Assembly: GCA_023079485.1 (NCBI GenBank)
Contig: CM041083.1
Location: 109,719,554 to 109,783,553, forward strand
Direction of reading: 5' to 3'
Origin: Archilochus colubris
Lineage: Eukaryota; Chordata; Aves; Apodiformes; Trochilidae
DNA: 64,000 nucleotides
In this document: positions 62,101 to 64,000 of the stretch, one piece after another
Layout: each line of letters begins with the position of its first letter
Position numbering within the stretch: position 1 is the stretch's first letter
Notes under the pieces: model-generated
Databases searched by the model: none
Seen by the model: only the letters and a program-made list of their open reading frames with translations
What the model was told of the DNA's origin: nothing
Translations under genes and position numbers: made by a program

Positions 62101-63608
62101 CACTTACCTCTGCCTCAGTTTTCTGCGTTCGTATTATCCGTGCTACTTGAAGGTCACACACAGAGATGTGCTTGGCAACAGAGAGGTTCAGGTAAAAAGT
62201 GTGGAAGTTCTGATCAGAATGATGGCTCAGCTAGCTACCATGGCAAAGGCTGCGGAGAATAAGAACATTGAGTTCATACGTAATTTGCTAGGAAGATGCA
62301 AAATTCAGGAGTTTGTTCTTCTTTCTTTGTCTGCATCTATGTACACAAGTCAGAAACGCTATGAACTGCTTATGGCAGATGGAGTTAATAATGGTCCTGC
62401 AGAAGAAATCTTTGAAGAGAGCCTGATCAATTTTGGACATGATCAAATATGGAGTGAACACCCCCTCCAGATTGAGTTACTGAAGCTCTTACAGGTATTG
62501 ATTGTGTTGGAGCACCATCTTGGACAGACTCATGAAGAGCAGGAGAGTCAGCCTGACCTCTCTAAGGAATGGCAGCAAGCTCTTAATTTCCAGCAGGCTA
62601 TTGGTGCAATGCAATATGTGTATCCACACCCAATAACTTCACAGGGATTATTTGTCTCTGCTGTGGTTAGAGGTTTGCAACCAGAGTATGGCTATGGGAT
62701 GCATCCCACTTGGGTAGGCTTAGTCACATCTTCCCTGCCCTATTTTGGGAAGTCTTTGGGCTGGACTGTGGCACCATTTGTTGTGCAGATATGTAAAAAC
62801 CTGGATGAGCTTGTCAAGCAGTATGAAAATGAAGCTGTGAAGACATCAGCCAAAACATCAGCAAGGTAAGAGGCTGCAGTGTGGCATTTGTTATGCTGCA
62901 AAGTTCCCCTTACTACAGAATAGTGCATAGTAACTTACTAGTTTAGTGCTGTAGCTCTCAGAGTTTGATCCTCAAACCCTGCTGCATGTGCAGGCTGTCA
63001 CCTTGAGCCCAGGTGAGGTGGAGACAGAATTGTTGCAGCAGGGCTCAGTGCAGTTGGAGGCAGAGAAGAAAGGGGGCCAGCAGCAAGAAGTACCAGCAGC
63101 TGTGACACTTCCTGTCCCCCTCTGCCTCTCATCAAGGTAAAAAAGAAGTTCCCAGCTTTGACAAGAGTGAGGATTTTGAAGGACTAATTCAGGAGAGACA
63201 CTCTTGAGAAGAAAAATACAGCGATACTGTTCAGAACAGGCAGTAAGTTAAAGGAGTGTAGAAAAATAATTGAGCACTAAAGATTTATGGTCAGGTGGGG
63301 AATAACATTCTGAAAAATATAGACAAGGAAGTAGAGTTGTCCAAGCATAATTTGTGAATCCTTTATTTTAATATTCCTGTCTGGTCATTGCAATATTCTT
63401 TTAACTATTGAATAGAAACAGATTTATACAGGAGTTTTTAATCAAGGTAATACCATCTGTTATCAGTTTTTTTTTCCCCTCTCTTCCCCTCCAAAGCTCA
63501 ACTTCTAAAAGAGAAAATGTTACCCCTGATTACCCACTGACCCTTCTGGAAGGTCTGACAACCATTGGTCACTTCTGCCTTCTGGATCACCCCAATCAAA
63601 CGAAAAAG
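32138..63608 (+). CDS. DOP1B: DOP1B (DOPEY2), Dopey-family trafficking scaffold, 3'-incomplete
   Basis: Nineteen coding exons join without phase error to 1598 codons: 32167-32304, 42001-42182, 42300-42470, 44622-44811, 45686-45784, 46502-46625, 47327-47427, 47881-47995, 51004-51124, 51615-51734, 52338-52443, 52847-53038, 53898-54591, 56339-56607, 57404-57556, 58598-58698, 59321-59511, 61251-62865, 63497-63608. The gene continues past the window; human DOP1B has about 2300 residues. The N-terminal Dopey domain (from [20 protein letters not shown]) is highly conserved. Two acidic, serine-rich linkers (exons 13 and 18) are much less so. Dopey proteins are large peripheral Golgi/endosome proteins acting with MON2 in membrane traffic; human DOP1B lies in the Down syndrome region. 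There is no signal peptide or catalytic motif, as is usual for the family. Confidence 0.97.
32167..32304 (+). CDS. DOP1B: DOP1B coding exon 1 (start codon)
   Basis: Residues 1-46, [20 protein letters not shown] to ISSLGKLNK. The exon begins at 32138, giving 29 bases of 5' UTR; the donor is AATAAG|GTACAG, phase 0. The start was chosen by conserved N-terminal sequence. Confidence 0.95.
33034..34405 (-). mobile_element. CR1 LINE, long decayed copy with reverse transcriptase region
   Basis: About 1.37 kb, with the 3' end at the low coordinate (CATAGAGTCATAGACTATC). Minus-strand reading gives decayed reverse transcriptase: [53 protein letters not shown] and [13 protein letters not shown], followed further on by the ORF2 C-terminus ([18 protein letters not shown]). 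Stops and frameshifts break it. It is the longest LINE copy here and clearly inactive. Confidence 0.9.
35118..35254 (-). mobile_element. CR1 LINE fragment
   Basis: CCCACTAGACCAGGTTGCCC and CCAGCCTGGCCTCGAACACT match the CR1 region near the end of ORF2, in minus orientation. It resembles the copy at 22325-22690. No tail is retained. Confidence 0.8.
36053..36727 (-). mobile_element. CR1 LINE 3' fragment
   Basis: Starts TCATAGAATGTTAGGTTGGA and extends about 675 bases. Minus-strand frames show CR1 ORF2 C-terminal pieces ([40 protein letters not shown]). It resembles the subfamily of the 17885-18056 copy. Confidence 0.9.
42001..42182 (+). CDS. DOP1B: DOP1B coding exon 2
   Basis: Residues 47-106, [20 protein letters not shown] to [11 protein letters not shown]. 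Acceptor CTTACACAG, donor TACAG|GTAAAC, phase 2. Part of the conserved Dopey N-terminal domain. Confidence 0.96.
42300..42470 (+). CDS. DOP1B: DOP1B coding exon 3
   Basis: Residues 107-163, [20 protein letters not shown] to [11 protein letters not shown]. The donor is GACAG|GTGAGA. The acceptor is unusual: about ten A separate the pyrimidine tract from the AG. Only this site keeps phase with exon 2. Confidence 0.93.
44622..44811 (+). CDS. DOP1B: DOP1B coding exon 4
   Basis: Residues 164-227, [20 protein letters not shown] to [13 protein letters not shown]. Acceptor TTCTACACAG, donor CTCACA|GTAAGT. Confidence 0.95.
45686..45784 (+). CDS. DOP1B: DOP1B coding exon 5
   Basis: Residues 228-260, [20 protein letters not shown] to [12 protein letters not shown]. 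Acceptor CTTTTACAG, donor GCCTTG|GTAAGG, phase 0 on both sides. Confidence 0.95.
46502..46625 (+). CDS. DOP1B: DOP1B coding exon 6
   Basis: Residues 261-301, [20 protein letters not shown] to [12 protein letters not shown]. Acceptor CTCATCCTAG, donor TGCTAG|GTACTG, phase 1. Confidence 0.95.
47327..47427 (+). CDS. DOP1B: DOP1B coding exon 7
   Basis: Residues 302-335, [20 protein letters not shown] to KYSKDLLVE. The donor GTTGAG|GTTGGT is weak and sits in a small direct repeat (GGTTGAGGTTGGTTGAG); the alternative GT five bases on would break phase. Confidence 0.93.
47881..47995 (+). CDS. DOP1B: DOP1B coding exon 8
   Basis: Residues 336-373, [20 protein letters not shown] to [13 protein letters not shown]. 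Acceptor TTTTTACTAG, donor AATAG|GTGATG, phase 1. Confidence 0.95.
48561..48585 (+). repeat. (CTG)8 trinucleotide repeat
   Basis: Eight uninterrupted CTG units in the DOP1B intron after coding exon 8. Read in sense, the transcript would carry CUG repeats. Confidence 0.95.
48966..49524 (+). mobile_element. CR1 LINE 3' fragment carrying a TCTCC array
   Basis: Plus-oriented CR1. The frame from about 48969 reads [37 protein letters not shown] and [20 protein letters not shown], the ORF2 C-terminus. The 3' UTR (GGTTGGACACAGTGATCTTA) and a worn tail (CAATTCTATGAGA) end it near 49524. A pentanucleotide array lies between the ORF end and the 3' UTR. Confidence 0.9.
49346..49453 (+). repeat. (TCTCC)n pentanucleotide microsatellite
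   Basis: About 21 units of TCTCC/CTCTC, nearly perfect, with one C-to-T interruption near 49440. It lies inside a CR1 copy in a DOP1B intron. It is long enough to be length-variable and to form triplex (H-DNA) structure. Confidence 0.95.
51004..51124 (+). CDS. DOP1B: DOP1B coding exon 9
   Basis: Residues 374-413, [20 protein letters not shown] to [13 protein letters not shown]. Acceptor CAACTGCAG, donor GCGAG|GTATAA, phase 2. Confidence 0.95.
51615..51734 (+). CDS. DOP1B: DOP1B coding exon 10
   Basis: Residues 414-453, [20 protein letters not shown] to [10 protein letters not shown]. Acceptor TTCACACAG, donor TTCAG|GTGTTT. Confidence 0.95.
52338..52443 (+). CDS. DOP1B: DOP1B coding exon 11
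   Basis: Residues 454-489, [20 protein letters not shown] followed by [16 protein letters not shown]. Acceptor CAATCCAG, donor CCTTTG|GTAAGG. It was too short to appear as an open frame and was recovered by conservation and phase. Confidence 0.94.
52847..53038 (+). CDS. DOP1B: DOP1B coding exon 12
   Basis: Residues 490-553, [20 protein letters not shown] to [18 protein letters not shown]. Acceptor TTGTTTTAG, donor AGTGGG|GTAAGT. Confidence 0.95.
53898..54591 (+). CDS. DOP1B: DOP1B coding exon 13 (variable linker)
   Basis: Residues 554-784. Starts [19 protein letters not shown], an acidic and serine-rich low-complexity linker ([18 protein letters not shown]), and ends in the conserved [23 protein letters not shown] segment. 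Acceptor TTTTTTAG, donor GTTCCTG|GTAAGA, phase 1. The middle is poorly conserved with mammals. Confidence 0.95.
55239..55561. mobile_element. LTR-like insertion with 4-bp target duplication
   Basis: A 323-base block, richer in G+C than the intron around it, begins TGTAG and ends CTACA, a perfect 5-bp terminal inverted repeat with TG...CA ends. It is flanked by GCAT on both sides (55235-55238 and 55562-55565). This is the hallmark of an LTR inserted by a retroviral-type integrase with a 4-bp duplication. No internal genes are present, so it would be a solo LTR or short non-autonomous element. I do not recognise the family. Confidence 0.6.
56339..56607 (+). CDS. DOP1B: DOP1B coding exon 14
   Basis: Residues 785-874, [20 protein letters not shown] to ISEKTDFYQ, including [17 protein letters not shown]. 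Acceptor TCTTTGAGAAG, donor TACCAG|GTGTCA. Confidence 0.95.
57404..57556 (+). CDS. DOP1B: DOP1B coding exon 15
   Basis: Residues 875-925, [20 protein letters not shown] to [15 protein letters not shown]. Acceptor TTTTCTGTAG, donor GATAAA|GTAAGT. Confidence 0.95.
58598..58698 (+). CDS. DOP1B: DOP1B coding exon 16
   Basis: Residues 926-958, [20 protein letters not shown] to VTSHNRSFD. Acceptor TTTGCAAAG, donor GATAG|GTATTA, phase 2. Too short to appear as an open frame; recovered by conservation. Confidence 0.95.
59321..59511 (+). CDS. DOP1B: DOP1B coding exon 17
   Basis: Residues 959-1022, [20 protein letters not shown] to [11 protein letters not shown]. Acceptor TCCACTCAG, donor GCAG|GTAAAA, phase 1. 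Confidence 0.95.
60767..60792. repeat. Perfect A+T-rich inverted repeat
   Basis: AGCTATATGTAT, a 2-base spacer GT, and ATACATATAGCT form 12-bp arms. It lies in a TATA-rich stretch (about 60738-60802) of the DOP1B intron before exon 18. Confidence 0.85.
61251..62865 (+). CDS. DOP1B: DOP1B coding exon 18 (1615 bp)
   Basis: Residues 1023-1560. It starts [19 protein letters not shown] long Ser/Glu-rich, poorly conserved linker follows, with [18 protein letters not shown], and ends near [14 protein letters not shown]. Conserved helical sequence then runs from [20 protein letters not shown] to [17 protein letters not shown]. Acceptor TTTTTCCCAG, donor GCAAG|GTAAGA, phase 2. Confidence 0.96.
63497..63608 (+). 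CDS. DOP1B: DOP1B coding exon 19 (last in window)
   Basis: Residues 1561-1598, [20 protein letters not shown] followed by [17 protein letters not shown]. Acceptor CCCTCCAAAG, donor AAAAAG|GTGAAT, phase 0. The rest of the gene lies beyond the right edge. Confidence 0.95.
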
Positions 63609-64000
63609 GTGAATGCTTAATGCCTACCACTTGCTTGATGGCTCAGCACAAGTTCATCCAAGTATACATCCCTTTTTCATTCAGAGGTGAATATAAGTAG
63701 TAAAGTGGCACTTTGATATGAAGAGATAGCCCTAAAGAAGCCTCAGAGCACATAAAAATAAGTGAACAAAATAAAAGTGTAAGGGAGTGGGACTGAACTT
63801 GTTTTTTTTTATTTGAAACAAGGTTAATTTTAAGCAGATAATGTTGGTCATGCAATTAGTCATGTATAGCTTATTCTACAGTTGCTCTGTCATTAACAAA
63901 CTCTTCTATTTTACTTTGAGTTGATAACATGCTGATGTGTTGTCTACAGTTTTTATTCCTATAACATTTGTCAGAAGAGGATGTTATCCTAATAGTTTTC

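Noticed and set aside
1..64000. CRISPR arrays, operons, tRNA or rRNA genes
   Set aside because: No spaced direct repeats, clustered polycistronic frames or cloverleaf-forming segments were seen; the DNA is vertebrate.

Overview
The window is nuclear DNA from a bird. Many fragments of CR1 LINEs (the dominant avian retrotransposon) are present, with their typical 8-bp tail repeats (ATTCTATG type). Genes are split into small exons with GT-AG introns, and two CpG islands mark promoters. The gene order SETD4 (-), CBR1 (+), DOP1B (+) is the same as on human chromosome 21q22.12. The CR1 set and the ERVL-like LTR fit a neoavian bird, but I cannot name the species.

Layout. 1-3408: intergenic DNA with a solo LTR at 580-1378 and the probable 3' UTR of SETD4. 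3409-12616 (minus strand): complete SETD4, ten coding exons that splice to an intact 439-residue frame. 12690-13330: a CpG island that looks like a shared divergent promoter for SETD4 and CBR1. 14137-20603 (plus strand): complete CBR1, three coding exons, 276 residues, with all catalytic residues. 21400-28450: intergenic DNA with a nested, inverted cluster of CR1 copies and a frameshifted relic of a second CBR-family first exon (24885-25213), where mammals carry CBR3. 28490-29760: a second CpG island, the probable DOP1B promoter and noncoding first exon. 32138-63608 (plus strand): nineteen coding exons of DOP1B (DOPEY2), 1598 codons with intact phase across every junction; the gene runs off the right edge. 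Human DOP1B has about 2300 residues, so roughly the first 70% is here.

The three genes do not form one pathway. SETD4 is a SET-domain lysine methyltransferase, CBR1 a cytosolic NADPH-dependent carbonyl reductase, and DOP1B a large membrane-trafficking scaffold. They are neighbours by conserved synteny. Exons were found by matching translated segments to remembered family sequence and then fixing splice sites so that phase is kept at every junction. UTR exons, promoters and transcription-factor sites are inference. I found no RNA gene, CRISPR array, bacterial feature or obviously new system. The most unusual items are the CBR relic, a short LTR-like insertion in a DOP1B intron (55239-55561), the CR1 inverted cluster, and a TCTCC repeat grown inside a CR1 copy.
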